Positions 1 through 6,460 of a DNA stretch of 7,317 nucleotides are shown piece by piece. The translations under genes were made by a program, and so were the position numbers. The stretch comes from Actinomycetes bacterium (GTDB taxonomy: Bacteria > Actinomycetota > Acidimicrobiia > Acidimicrobiales > Palsa-688). Position 1 is the first letter of the stretch. Every line of letters starts with the position of its first letter. The DNA lies in the NCBI GenBank assembly GCA_021816565.1, contig JAKAXN010000156.1, positions 1-7,317 on the forward strand, in the 5' to 3' direction. The notes below the pieces were generated by a model. The model was not told the origin of the DNA and did no database searches. It worked only from the letters and a program-made list of their open reading frames with translations.

Positions 1-2
1 TC

Positions 3-527
3 ATCGGCTTCCCGGGCCCCGACGACGGGGAGATGACCGAGCTCGAGCAGTCGGCGCTGGCCGGGGTCAACGACTACATGGCCAACGACTCGGGCTACTC
101 GAAGATCCAGTCCACCCGCCCCCAGACCCTCGGCTACGCCCTGGTGGACTCGCCCGTCGGCCAGTGCGCCTGGATCCTCGAGAAGTTCTGGTCGTGGAGT
201 GACACCGCCGGTGACCCGGTGGGTGCCCTGGGGGCGGACCGCATCCTCGACAACGTCATGCTCTACTGGCTCAACGCGGCCGGGGCATCCTCGGCCCGCA
301 TGTACTGGGAGTCGTTCGACAACCCCCCGCTCGGACCGGTGTCGGTTCCGATGGGCGGCTCGGTGTTCCCCAAGGAGATCTTCCGCTGCTCCCGCCGGTG
401 GGCGGAGCGGCAGTTCAGCGACATCCGCTACTGGTCCGAGCCGACGAGGGGCGGGCACTTCGCCGCCTTCGAGCAGCCGGCGGTGTTCGTGGAGGAGGTG
501 CGGAACTTCTTCCGGACGGTGCGCTGA
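3..527 (+). CDS. Epoxide hydrolase (alpha/beta-hydrolase fold), C-terminal part
   Basis: The 5' end is cut off by the window edge: the frame is open from base 3 and the TGA is at 525-527, leaving 174 residues of a family usually near 380-400. Enzymes of this family open epoxides to vicinal diols in the cytoplasm, using an Asp nucleophile that forms an ester later hydrolysed by a His-activated water. Visible family marks are a stretch at residues ~32-61 resembling Y-x-K-I-Q-x-T-(R/K)-P-Q-T-L-x-Y-A-L-x-D-S-P-x-G, followed by an E-K-F-x-x-W-S-D stretch (~60-67), and near the C-terminus G-G-H-F-A-A-F-E-Q-P (~150-159), whose His is the expected catalytic base. The Asp nucleophile and oxyanion region would lie upstream, outside the window. 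Substrate cannot be inferred; haloalkane dehalogenase is less likely because of the TRPQTLGYAL-type cap sequence. An ATG at 33 lies inside the gene and is not a credible start. Confidence 0.88.
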   Translation: MGFPGPDDGEMTELEQSALAGVNDYMANDSGYSKIQSTRPQTLGYALVDSPVGQCAWILEKFWSWSDTAGDPVGALGADRILDNVMLYWLNAAGASSARMYWESFDNPPLGPVSVPMGGSVFPKEIFRCSRRWAERQFSDIRYWSEPTRGGHFAAFEQPAVFVEEVRNFFRTVR

Positions 528-552
528 GACCGACCGACCGCCCGGCGTGAAG

Positions 553-590
553 CGGGGCCGGGGCCTCACGGCCCCGGCCCCGTCGTTTTA
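553..590 (+). terminator. Rho-independent terminator of the epoxide hydrolase gene
   Basis: A perfect 13-bp inverted repeat (553-565 paired with 570-582, loop TCAC at 566-569), almost all G/C, is followed by TCGTTTTA (583-590). It starts 25 bp after the epoxide hydrolase stop. The T-rich side lies on the + strand, so it ends + transcription. The convergent MFS gene stops at 616, so the hairpin also lies just beyond that gene, but on the - strand it has no U-tract. Confidence 0.85.
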
Positions 591-615
591 CGCCAGGGTT
601 GGTGTCAGGCGGCGG

Positions 616-2403
616 TCAGGCCGTGGTGGTCATCCCCAGCTTGGCCATCTCCGCCTGGACCATGGCCTCGTGGGCCTCCTCGTCGGCCCGGGCCGCCTTG
701 GGCGACCAACGGCCCCGCATCAGCGGGACGGTGCAGAGGAAGAAGATGATGCCGCCGAAGCAGATCCAGTACCAGTTCTTCCACTGGCTCGGAGCCGTGG
801 CGGCGGCCTTCTCCACCTTGGCTCCGTGGGCCACCACGTAGTTGAAGCCGTTGAGGGCCTTGCCGTTCTGCGTGCCGTAGACCGCTGCGTCACCGGGTGC
901 CGAGGCCGCGGCGATCACGCCGGCGATGGCCTTCTGGTTGGCCACGATCTGACCGAACACCTTGGGGCCGGCGACCTGCTCCGCCTGGGCTATCAGTGCC
1001 GGCGTCGGGTGGGCGGCCAGCTGCGTGAACAGGGCCGGATGGGCCTGGATCACTGCCAGCTCCGGTGCCAGTTTCTGGGCATCGGCGAGCTGGACGGCGT
1101 ACTGCTTGGCGGCCACCTGGACGTTCGTGCCGTAGTTGACCAGCGGGGTGACCGAGTTCACCACGGTGGGCAGGATCATGTAGGCGGCGAAGACGATCAC
1201 CCGTATCGTCCATCCCCAGATGGCCAGCCCGGTGGCGGTCAGCGCCGGGTTCCGGGCCTCGACGGTCTCGGTGAAGCTGGCCATCCAGGGCACGTAGGCG
1301 ACGCCGAGGAAGAAGGAGAGAACCCCGACGAGGATGGCGACGTGGTAGTAGCTCGGGTGATGGCCGGCCTGCTCCAGGTAGACCACCAGCATGATGGCCG
1401 ATGCCACCCCGCCGACCACCATGAACGGCTTTCGCACCCGGGCCCGGTCGGACAGGAAGCCGAACAGGACCACCGCGATGACGTTGAAGCCCCAGTTCCA
1501 GTTGCCGAGGCCGTTGCCGTCCTTGACGGAGAAGCCGAACACCGTCGTGAAGTAGATGAGCCCGAACCCGACGGCGGTGTAGTAGACGAGCAGGAAGATC
1601 GACACGCCGAGGGCGGAGACCACCACATCGGGCTTGAGCAGCTGGCCCCAGGGGTTCTTCAGGGACTCCTCGACGTTGATGCCCTTGGCCTTGGCCTCGA
1701 TCAGGGCCCGGTCCTCCATGGTCACCATGAGCTGGTCCCGCAGTCCCGGTGACAGCTCTTTGAGGCCCACCAGGGCGATGACGAACACGACCAGGCCGGC
1801 GATGCCGCAGATGTGGTACTCGTGGGTCCAGAAGCTCGGGCTGGGGTTGTTGCCGATGGTGTTGGTCGCCACCACGGCCACGATGAGGCTGCCGAGCACC
1901 GGCCCGCTGGTCCAGAAGCCCATGGCGGTGGCCCGGCCGACCTGCGGCGAGAAGTCCCGTATCAGCGCTGGTGTGGCCACCAGGCAGATCCCCTCCACCA
2001 CCCCGACGACCCATCCCTCGACCGTGAACGCCCACTTGTTGGTGGCGGCCGGGATGATGAAGGCCACGAAGATACCGGTTAGGAACAGGCCCACCACCAC
2101 CAGGTTGGTCCGGCCCAGCCGGTCGGTCAGGCCGGCGAAGAGGGACCCGAAGGCGCCGATCAGGTTCCCGAACGCCAGGGTGTAGACGAAGAAGCTGAAG
2201 CTGATGTGCAGCTTGGCCAGGATCAGCGGGGACACCGACCCGGCCACGTAGAGCTCGTAGTACAGCGTCACCGTGGCCAGCACGGTGATGGCCAGGTACA
2301 TCATCCGCCGACCCGTGTCAGGGTAGCTGTCGAGTTGTCGGTTCCACAGCCCCGACAACCCTCCCCTCGAACTGGTCGTGCGGCCAGCTGCGGTCAAGGA
2401 CAT
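616..2403 (-). CDS. MFS transporter with large external insert between TM11 and TM12
   Basis: This is a 595-residue inner-membrane transporter of the major facilitator superfamily, longer than the usual 400-450. Hydrophobic segments are visible at about residues 36-56, 69-90, 101-120, 127-146, 160-180, 197-215 (TM1-6) and 258-288, 303-317, 326-344, 352-372, 388-418, 543-563 (TM7-12). The loop after TM2 carries motif A (GSLFAGLTDRLGR, ~86-98), echoed after TM8 (FGFLSDRARVRKP). TM5 has a GPVLGS stretch resembling motif C, which is associated with antiporters. About 120 residues (~420-540), rich in Ala/Gln/His/Pro, separate TM11 from TM12 on the outside face. The C-terminal tail is charged. Start: TTG at 2406 and ATG at 2403 are adjacent; I chose ATG because the G-run (minus strand, 2410-2415) then has a 6-nt spacer, against 3 for TTG. 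The substrate is unknown. GDPD lies 190 bp upstream on the same strand, but the gap argues for a separate promoter. Confidence 0.88.
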   Translation of the reverse strand: MSLTAAGRTTSSRGGLSGLWNRQLDSYPDTGRRMMYLAITVLATVTLYYELYVAGSVSPLILAKLHISFSFFVYTLAFGNLIGAFGSLFAGLTDRLGRTNLVVVGLFLTGIFVAFIIPAATNKWAFTVEGWVVGVVEGICLVATPALIRDFSPQVGRATAMGFWTSGPVLGSLIVAVVATNTIGNNPSPSFWTHEYHICGIAGLVVFVIALVGLKELSPGLRDQLMVTMEDRALIEAKAKGINVEESLKNPWGQLLKPDVVVSALGVSIFLLVYYTAVGFGLIYFTTVFGFSVKDGNGLGNWNWGFNVIAVVLFGFLSDRARVRKPFMVVGGVASAIMLVVYLEQAGHHPSYYHVAILVGVLSFFLGVAYVPWMASFTETVEARNPALTATGLAIWGWTIRVIVFAAYMILPTVVNSVTPLVNYGTNVQVAAKQYAVQLADAQKLAPELAVIQAHPALFTQLAAHPTPALIAQAEQVAGPKVFGQIVANQKAIAGVIAAASAPGDAAVYGTQNGKALNGFNYVVAHGAKVEKAAATAPSQWKNWYWICFGGIIFFLCTVPLMRGRWSPKAARADEEAHEAMVQAEMAKLGMTTTA

Positions 2404-2442
2404 CAATAACCCCCCGAGTCGGTTTTTTTAGTTTTGAGTTTC

Positions 2443-2460
2443 CGGAGCCCCCCGGCTCCG
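2443..2460 (-). other. Short hairpin in the MFS leader
   Basis: A 7-bp perfect inverted repeat (2443-2449 with 2454-2460, four-base C/G loop) lies 39 nt upstream of the MFS ATG. On the transcribed strand it is followed by an A-rich run (A4 and A7 tracts) and then by the G-rich ribosome binding site. No U-tract follows it in either direction, so it is not an intrinsic terminator. It could be a stabilising 5' stem or a regulatory stem; I do not recognise a riboswitch class. Confidence 0.4.
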
Positions 2461-2470
2461 AGCGTGGCGA

Positions 2471-2499
2471 ACGCTACGCCAAAGATACGCCGCGTACAA
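2471..2499 (-). promoter_or_regulatory. Candidate promoter of the MFS gene
   Basis: On the minus strand a TTGTAC box (2499-2494) and a TAGCGT box (2476-2471) are separated by 17 bp. Each matches the housekeeping consensus at only 3 of 6 positions (the TTG of the -35; T, A and the final T of the -10). Transcription would begin near 2464, placing the hairpin at the 5' end of the mRNA. A second -10-like hexamer, TATCTT, lies 11 bp further upstream with a poor -35. A palindrome AGCGT-N5-ACGCT (2461-2475) overlaps the -10 and start site and could be an operator. Confidence 0.25.
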
Positions 2500-2593
2500 C
2501 GGTGCAGCGTGGCATTCGGGATCCTCTTCGACCACTGCGTCCCTTACGCGGGCAAATCGGCCCGGCACCCGGGGCGTGGTCGTGGCCCAAAGT

Positions 2594-3391
2594 TCAGACC
2601 CAGACGCCCCTTCTCACCAGGATTTCCCGCAGCGCTGACGGGCGGTCTGTCATTATCCCGTCGACGCCGAGATCGAGGAGCTTCTCCATCGAGGCTGCGT
2701 CGTCCACCGTCCAGACGTGGACGTCCAGGCCCAGGCGGTGCGCCGTGTCGAGCAGCCGCCGGTCGACCACGGGGACCCGACCCTGGCGGACGGGGACCTG
2801 GGCCGCGCCGAAGCCGCTCAGCACCGATCCCACTTTCGATCCCGCCCGGCCGGGCAGCACGCTGGCCAGCCGCAGAGCCGTGCTGGCCGCCGGGCCCATG
2901 CCGGTGCACAGTTTGGGCCCGAGAGCCCGCTTGACCCGGGCCACCCGCCGGTCGTCGAACGATGTCACGCACACCCGCTCCAGGGCCCCGCTGCGGTGGA
3001 TCGTCTCGATCAGCGGCCCGACCACGCTCTCGTGCTTGGCGTCGATGTTCCAGCGCATGTCCGGCCACGCCGCCAGCACGTCGTCCAGGCGGGGCACCGG
3101 TTCGTCGCTGCCCGACAGCCGCACGGCCGACAGCTCCGCCCAGGTCATCTCCCGGATGAGGCCGCTGCGCTCGCTGGTCCGGGCCAGGTCGGGATCGTGG
3201 ATGGTCACCACGACCCCGTCCCGGGTGGCGTGCACGTCGGTCTCGATGTAGTGGTAGCCGAGGCCCTGGGCGTGGCGGAAGGCCGTCCAGGTGTTCTCCG
3301 CGGCCTCCAGGGATCCGCCCCGGTGGGCGAAGGCGAGGGGCCCGGGATGGTCGAGGAACGCGAAGCGGGATCGGCTCACGGCGCCGACCAT
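2594..3391 (-). CDS. Glycerophosphodiester phosphodiesterase (GDPD family)
   Basis: The product is a 265-residue cytosolic enzyme expected to split glycerophosphodiesters, the deacylated phospholipid headgroups, into sn-glycerol-3-phosphate and an alcohol. The TIM-barrel GDPD signature is complete: AHRGG (~22-26) and the following AEN-T (~31-34), then I-E-T-D-V (49-53) and H-D-P (65-67). These give the usual catalytic His pair (H23, H65) and metal ligands (E50, D52). NIDAK (115-119) corresponds to the N-I-(E/D)-x-K strand. The C-terminal VHVWTVDD (~224-231) and GVDGIMTDRP (~242-251) match the last barrel strands. There is no signal peptide, unlike periplasmic GlpQ, so it is UgpQ-like. The ATG at 3391 is supported by GGAG with a 5-nt spacer (3400-3397, minus strand). 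It is divergent from bluB-cobT, with 81 bp between starts, and the TGA is 190 bp before the MFS start. Confidence 0.92.
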   Translation of the reverse strand: MVGAVSRSRFAFLDHPGPLAFAHRGGSLEAAENTWTAFRHAQGLGYHYIETDVHATRDGVVVTIHDPDLARTSERSGLIREMTWAELSAVRLSGSDEPVPRLDDVLAAWPDMRWNIDAKHESVVGPLIETIHRSGALERVCVTSFDDRRVARVKRALGPKLCTGMGPAASTALRLASVLPGRAGSKVGSVLSGFGAAQVPVRQGRVPVVDRRLLDTAHRLGLDVHVWTVDDAASMEKLLDLGVDGIMTDRPSALREILVRRGVWV

Positions 3392-3459
3392 ACCGACTCC
3401 GGGGGCCCCTCCCGTCCTCCGGGCGCCGTCGCGGCTATCGGCCCGCCCGCCCCAACCCG

Positions 3460-3465
3460 TACTCT
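3460..3465 (+). promoter_or_regulatory. Probable -10 box for leaderless bluB-cobT transcript
   Basis: TACTCT ends exactly 7 nt before the GTG at 3473. In actinobacteria a TANNNT box at this distance commonly places the transcription start on the first base of the start codon. There is no Shine-Dalgarno sequence before that GTG, which fits. No convincing -35 is seen about 17 bp upstream. Confidence 0.45.
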
Positions 3466-3472
3466 CGGTCCC

Positions 3473-5314
3473 GTGGAACCAGCCCGGCCCTCCCCGCCCG
3501 CCTGGCCCCGCCCCGTTCCCACCGTGGGTGACGCCACGAGCGCCGACGAGAGGAGCCGCGACCCCGGCGGCTGGGCCTTCCCGGGTCCGGACCGCCGGGC
3601 CTTGCAGGGCATCGTGGAGGCCCGCCGAGACGTGCGCCGGTTCCGGGCCGACCCGCTCCCCGGCCCGCTGCTGCGCCGGTTGCTGGCCGCCGCCCACGCC
3701 GGGCCGTCGGTCGGTCACTCCCAGCCGTGGCGCTTCGTGGTGGTGGAGGACCCCGGTACCCGGGCCCGGGCGTCGGTGCTGGCCGACCGGGCCCGCCTGG
3801 CCCAGGCCGCGGCCATGGACCCGGCGTCGGGGCGCCACCTCCTGGACCTGGACCTCGAGGGCATCCGGGAGGCGCCCGTCGGGATCGTGGTGTGCTGTGA
3901 CCGGCGGGTCCCCGCCGCGGGGGTGCTGGGCCGGGCGACCTTCCCTGACGCCGACATGTGGTCCTGCGCCTGCGCCATCCAGAACCTGTGGTTGACCGCC
4001 CGGTCGGAAGGCCTCGGGGTGGGCTGGGTGACCCTGTTCGACCCCGACGATCTGCGGGACCTGGTGGGCGCGCCCGAGGGGGTGGAGACCCTGGGGTGGC
4101 TCTGCGTGGGCTGGCCGGACGAGCGGCCCCCGACCCCGGGGCTGGAGCGCCGGGGCTGGTCGACGCGCCGGCCCCTCGACGAGGTGGTCCTCTCCGAGAG
4201 GTGGCCCGCCGGCGATGGGGCGCCGCCACCGCCACCGTCGCACCTCCCACCCGCCCCGGCCGCGGTGGTCGCCGCCCACGACAGCGGCGACTCCCTGCTG
4301 AGCCCCCCCGGATCGCTCGGACTCCTGGACCGGACGGTGGACCGGATCCTGGCCGTGCGTCCGGCCCGGCCGGCCGGGACCGGCCCGGACCGCACCAGTG
4401 CGGCGCGCCCGTGGGGGCGCGCCGCGCTGGTGGTGGCTGCCGCGGACCATCCGGTCACCGCCCACGGAGTGTCCGCCTACCGGGCGGAGGTGACCCGAGC
4501 GGTGGCCGAGGCCGCCGTGGCCGGCTCCTCCGTAGGGGCGGTGGCCGCCGCCGGGGCCGGCATGGAGGTCGTGGTGGTCGACGCCGGGGTGGCCGGACCG
4601 CCGCTGGCCGGCGCCACCGTCATCAGACCGACGGGGCCCACCGGCGACCTGGTCGGCGTCGACGCGCTGAGCAGGGCGGACGCCGACCGGCTGGTGGAGG
4701 GCGGCTACCGGCTGGCCTGGCGCCTGGCCGGGGCCGGTTGCGGGATGATCGCGCTGGGCGAGATAGGCGTCGGCAACACCACGGTGGCGGCCGCCCTGGC
4801 CGCCGCCCTCCTCGGGGCCGACCCCTCAGCCCTCGTGGGCCTCGGTGCCGGATCCGACTCGGCCATCGTGGGGGCCAAGAGCCGGGCCGTGACCGCCGCG
4901 CTCGAGCGCGTCCGGCGGGGGGCGCCGCCCCGCCGGGCGTCGGCCGGGGGCCTCGATCCCCGCTACGCGCTGGCGGCCCTCGGCGGGGGAGAGATCGCGG
5001 TCCTGGCCGGGGTGGTCCTCGGCGGTGCTGCGGCCGGTTCGGTCCTCGTGGTCGACGGCATGGCCACGGGCGTGGCCGCCCTGGCCGCGCTGGAGATGGA
5101 ACCGGCGGTGGGCTCCCACCTGGTCGCCGGCCAGCGCAGCCGGGAGGCCGGCCACGCGGCGGTCCTCGCCGCCCTGGGACTGGAGCCGCTGCTGGATCTG
5201 CGCCTCCGGGCAGGCGAGGGGGTGGGAGCGGTGCTGGCCGCCCAGATGATCGACGCAGCCGTGTCCATCCGCCTGACGGCGGCCCGGACCGTGGCGGCGC
5301 CGCCGGACCGCTAG
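3473..5314 (+). CDS. bluB-cobT: Fused BluB-CobT: DMB synthase / nicotinate-nucleotide-DMB phosphoribosyltransferase
   Basis: The 613-residue product joins two steps of B12 lower-ligand synthesis. Residues ~40-240 are BluB (nitroreductase fold), which breaks down FMNH2 with O2 to 5,6-dimethylbenzimidazole. Marks are RRDVRRF (51-57), GPSVGHSQPW (77-86) and S-C-A-C-A-I-Q-N (164-171), followed by G-L-G-V-G-W-V (180-186). Residues ~270-613 are CobT, which joins DMB to the phosphoribosyl of nicotinate mononucleotide, giving alpha-ribazole phosphate. Marks are a SPPGSLG start (277-283), DHPVTAHGVSAY (325-336), GEIGVGNTT (429-437), SREAGH (556-561) and GEGVGA (581-586), the last matching the catalytic-Glu loop. 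A Pro-rich linker (~245-262, with P5) separates the domains. CobT lacks its usual first ~30 residues. Start: GTG 3473, chosen for the -10 box 7 nt upstream and no SD; GTG 3524 is the alternative and leaves both domains intact. The stop is TAG, 20 bp from convergent gpsA. No other cob gene is in view. Confidence 0.9.
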   Translation: MEPARPSPPAWPRPVPTVGDATSADERSRDPGGWAFPGPDRRALQGIVEARRDVRRFRADPLPGPLLRRLLAAAHAGPSVGHSQPWRFVVVEDPGTRARASVLADRARLAQAAAMDPASGRHLLDLDLEGIREAPVGIVVCCDRRVPAAGVLGRATFPDADMWSCACAIQNLWLTARSEGLGVGWVTLFDPDDLRDLVGAPEGVETLGWLCVGWPDERPPTPGLERRGWSTRRPLDEVVLSERWPAGDGAPPPPPSHLPPAPAAVVAAHDSGDSLLSPPGSLGLLDRTVDRILAVRPARPAGTGPDRTSAARPWGRAALVVAAADHPVTAHGVSAYRAEVTRAVAEAAVAGSSVGAVAAAGAGMEVVVVDAGVAGPPLAGATVIRPTGPTGDLVGVDALSRADADRLVEGGYRLAWRLAGAGCGMIALGEIGVGNTTVAAALAAALLGADPSALVGLGAGSDSAIVGAKSRAVTAALERVRRGAPPRRASAGGLDPRYALAALGGGEIAVLAGVVLGGAAAGSVLVVDGMATGVAALAALEMEPAVGSHLVAGQRSREAGHAAVLAALGLEPLLDLRLRAGEGVGAVLAAQMIDAAVSIRLTAARTVAAPPDR

Positions 5315-5320
5315 GCGGTC
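5306..5320. other. Small inverted repeat around the bluB-cobT stop codon
   Basis: GACCGC (5306-5311) and GCGGTC (5315-5320) form a perfect 6-bp stem whose 3-nt loop is the TAG stop codon itself. No T-tract follows on either strand, so a standard terminator is not supported. It lies within the 20-bp gap between two convergent genes, where no better terminator is seen. Confidence 0.35.
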
Positions 5321-5334
5321 AGGTGGCCCGCGGC

Positions 5335-6324
5335 TCAGCCCGGGTCGGACTCGTGCCCCGGGTCGCGCAGGCCCCGGTAGGCGTCCACCGGCCGCTGCTG
5401 GCCGGTGACGACCCGGTGGATCTCCTGACAGATGGGCAGGTCCACGCCGTAGCTCTCGGCCAGGGTTAGCGCGAGGCGGGCCGTGTTGACCCCCTCGGCG
5501 ACCATGTGCATCTCGGCCAGGATCTCCTCCAGGATCTTGCCCCGACCCAGCATCTCCCCGACGGTGCGGTTCCGGCTGAAGGGACTCATGCAGGTGGCCA
5601 CCAGGTCGCCCATGCCGGCCAGACCGGCGAGGGTCTGCTGCTCGGCGCCCATGGCCACCCCCAGGCGGGTCAGCTCGGCCAGGCCCCGGGTCATCACCGC
5701 CGAGCGGGTGTTGTCGCCCACCCCGAGCCCCTCGCCTATGCCCGCGGCGATGGCGATCACGTTCTTCAGGGCCCCGCCGATCTCGCACCCGATCACGTCG
5801 TGGTTCCGGTAGACCCTGAAGAGCTTGTGCTGGAGGACCTGCTGGAGGGCGGCGGCCACCGACAGGTCCTTGGTGGCGATGACGCTGGCCGCGGCCTGCC
5901 CGGCCATGATCTCCCGGGCCAGGTTCGGCCCGCTCAGGGCGGCTGCCGGATGCCCGGGCATCAGATCCTCGATGACCTGGGTCATCCGCAGCAGGGTCTC
6001 CCCCTCGATGCCCTTGGTGAGGCTCACCACCGGGATCCACGGGCGGACCCAGCGGCGGGCCTCTTCGAGGGTGGCCCGGAAGCCCTTGGACGGGACCCCC
6101 ACGATGAGCACATCGGCGTCTCGCACCGCTTCTTGGAGGTCGGCGGTGGCCCTCAGCCGGCGGGGCAGGCTGGTGGCGGGAAGGTAGGTGGCGTTGGAGT
6201 GGTTCTCGTTGACCTCGGCGGCCACCTCGGCGTTGCGGGCCCACAGGATGGTGGGGTTGAGGGCCGTCGTGAGGCTGGCCACCGTGGTGCCCCACGACCC
6301 GGCGCCGAGCACCGTCACGTTCAT
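5335..6324 (-). CDS. gpsA: Glycerol-3-phosphate dehydrogenase [NAD(P)+]
   Basis: This cytosolic enzyme reduces dihydroxyacetone phosphate to sn-glycerol-3-phosphate, the backbone precursor of membrane phospholipids. The 329-residue length is normal for the family. The N-terminal Rossmann loop is GAGSWGT (7-13). V-x-L-T-K-G (100-105) holds the conserved K104, SGPNLARE (131-138) is the family signature, and the C-terminal helical domain has GALKN with the expected catalytic K187. GMGDL-ATC-SP-SRN (~237-252) contributes to phosphate/cofactor binding, and VAEGV (275-279) completes the signature set. The ATG at 6324 gives the canonical M-x-V-x-V-L-G-A-G start, though no good Shine-Dalgarno precedes it. 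The last nine residues contain a repeated Asp-Pro-Gly from an 18-bp-spaced CCCGGGTCG duplication (5339 and 5357). It is convergent with bluB-cobT and divergent from the sigma factor (136 bp between starts). Confidence 0.95.
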   Translation of the reverse strand: MNVTVLGAGSWGTTVASLTTALNPTILWARNAEVAAEVNENHSNATYLPATSLPRRLRATADLQEAVRDADVLIVGVPSKGFRATLEEARRWVRPWIPVVSLTKGIEGETLLRMTQVIEDLMPGHPAAALSGPNLAREIMAGQAAASVIATKDLSVAAALQQVLQHKLFRVYRNHDVIGCEIGGALKNVIAIAAGIGEGLGVGDNTRSAVMTRGLAELTRLGVAMGAEQQTLAGLAGMGDLVATCMSPFSRNRTVGEMLGRGKILEEILAEMHMVAEGVNTARLALTLAESYGVDLPICQEIHRVVTGQQRPVDAYRGLRDPGHESDPG

Positions 6325-6385
6325 CGACCGGCCGTCACTGTGCTGATCTCCGGCATCAGGTCCACCCCCCAGGCTCGATGGGACA

Positions 6386-6416
6386 AAGATAACCCCCTGG
6401 TGGCGCTCGCAGTTCC
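6386..6416 (-). promoter_or_regulatory. Candidate gpsA promoter with SigR-like spacing
   Basis: On the minus strand GGAAC (6416-6412) is followed after exactly 18 bp by GTT (6393-6391). This matches the GGAAY-N18-GTT layout recognised by SigR/SigH-type sigma factors. Overlapping it is TATCTT (6391-6386), a fair housekeeping -10, but the hexamers 17-18 bp upstream of it are poor -35 boxes. Either reading puts the start about 55-60 nt before the gpsA ATG. Confidence 0.3.
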
Positions 6417-6448
6417 GCCCGGCGTCGGGACGGTCACAGGGGGCGGGG

Positions 6449-6454
6449 TAGGGT
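6449..6454 (+). promoter_or_regulatory. Probable -10 box for leaderless sigma-factor transcript
   Basis: TAGGGT ends 6 nt before the GTG at 6461, the TANNNT arrangement typical of actinobacterial leaderless genes. A GGAG lies between them, but its spacer is only 2 nt, too short for a Shine-Dalgarno. No clear -35 is seen; the nearest candidate is GGGAC at 6427-6431. Confidence 0.4.
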
Positions 6455-6460
6455 GGAGCT

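Noticed and set aside
199..1752. A 517-residue + strand frame across the terminator and opposite the MFS gene
   Set aside because: The peptide is Arg/Gly/His-rich shadow sequence. It overlaps the epoxide hydrolase and the MFS gene and spans a strong terminator.
2416..2430. Possible + strand terminator (CCGAGTCGG followed by T7)
   Set aside because: The stem is only 4 bp with a 1-nt loop, which cannot form a stable hairpin, and no + strand gene ends nearby. It is the antisense of the MFS leader.
616..3391. GDPD and MFS as a glycerol-3-phosphate uptake operon
   Set aside because: The genes are 190 bp apart with promoter-like sequence between them, and the transporter shows no feature I would link to GlpT/UhpT-type phosphate exchangers.
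2717..3472. A long + strand open frame upstream of and in frame with bluB-cobT, running antisense to the GDPD gene
   Set aside because: It covers the GDPD gene, which has a full catalytic signature on the other strand. Its translation has no recognisable domain, and open frames of this kind are common shadows in GC-rich DNA.
4826..6295. A 489-residue minus-strand frame over bluB-cobT and gpsA
   Set aside because: It is an out-of-frame shadow of gpsA and the antisense of cobT, with low-complexity Gly/Arg/Pro/His composition and no domain.
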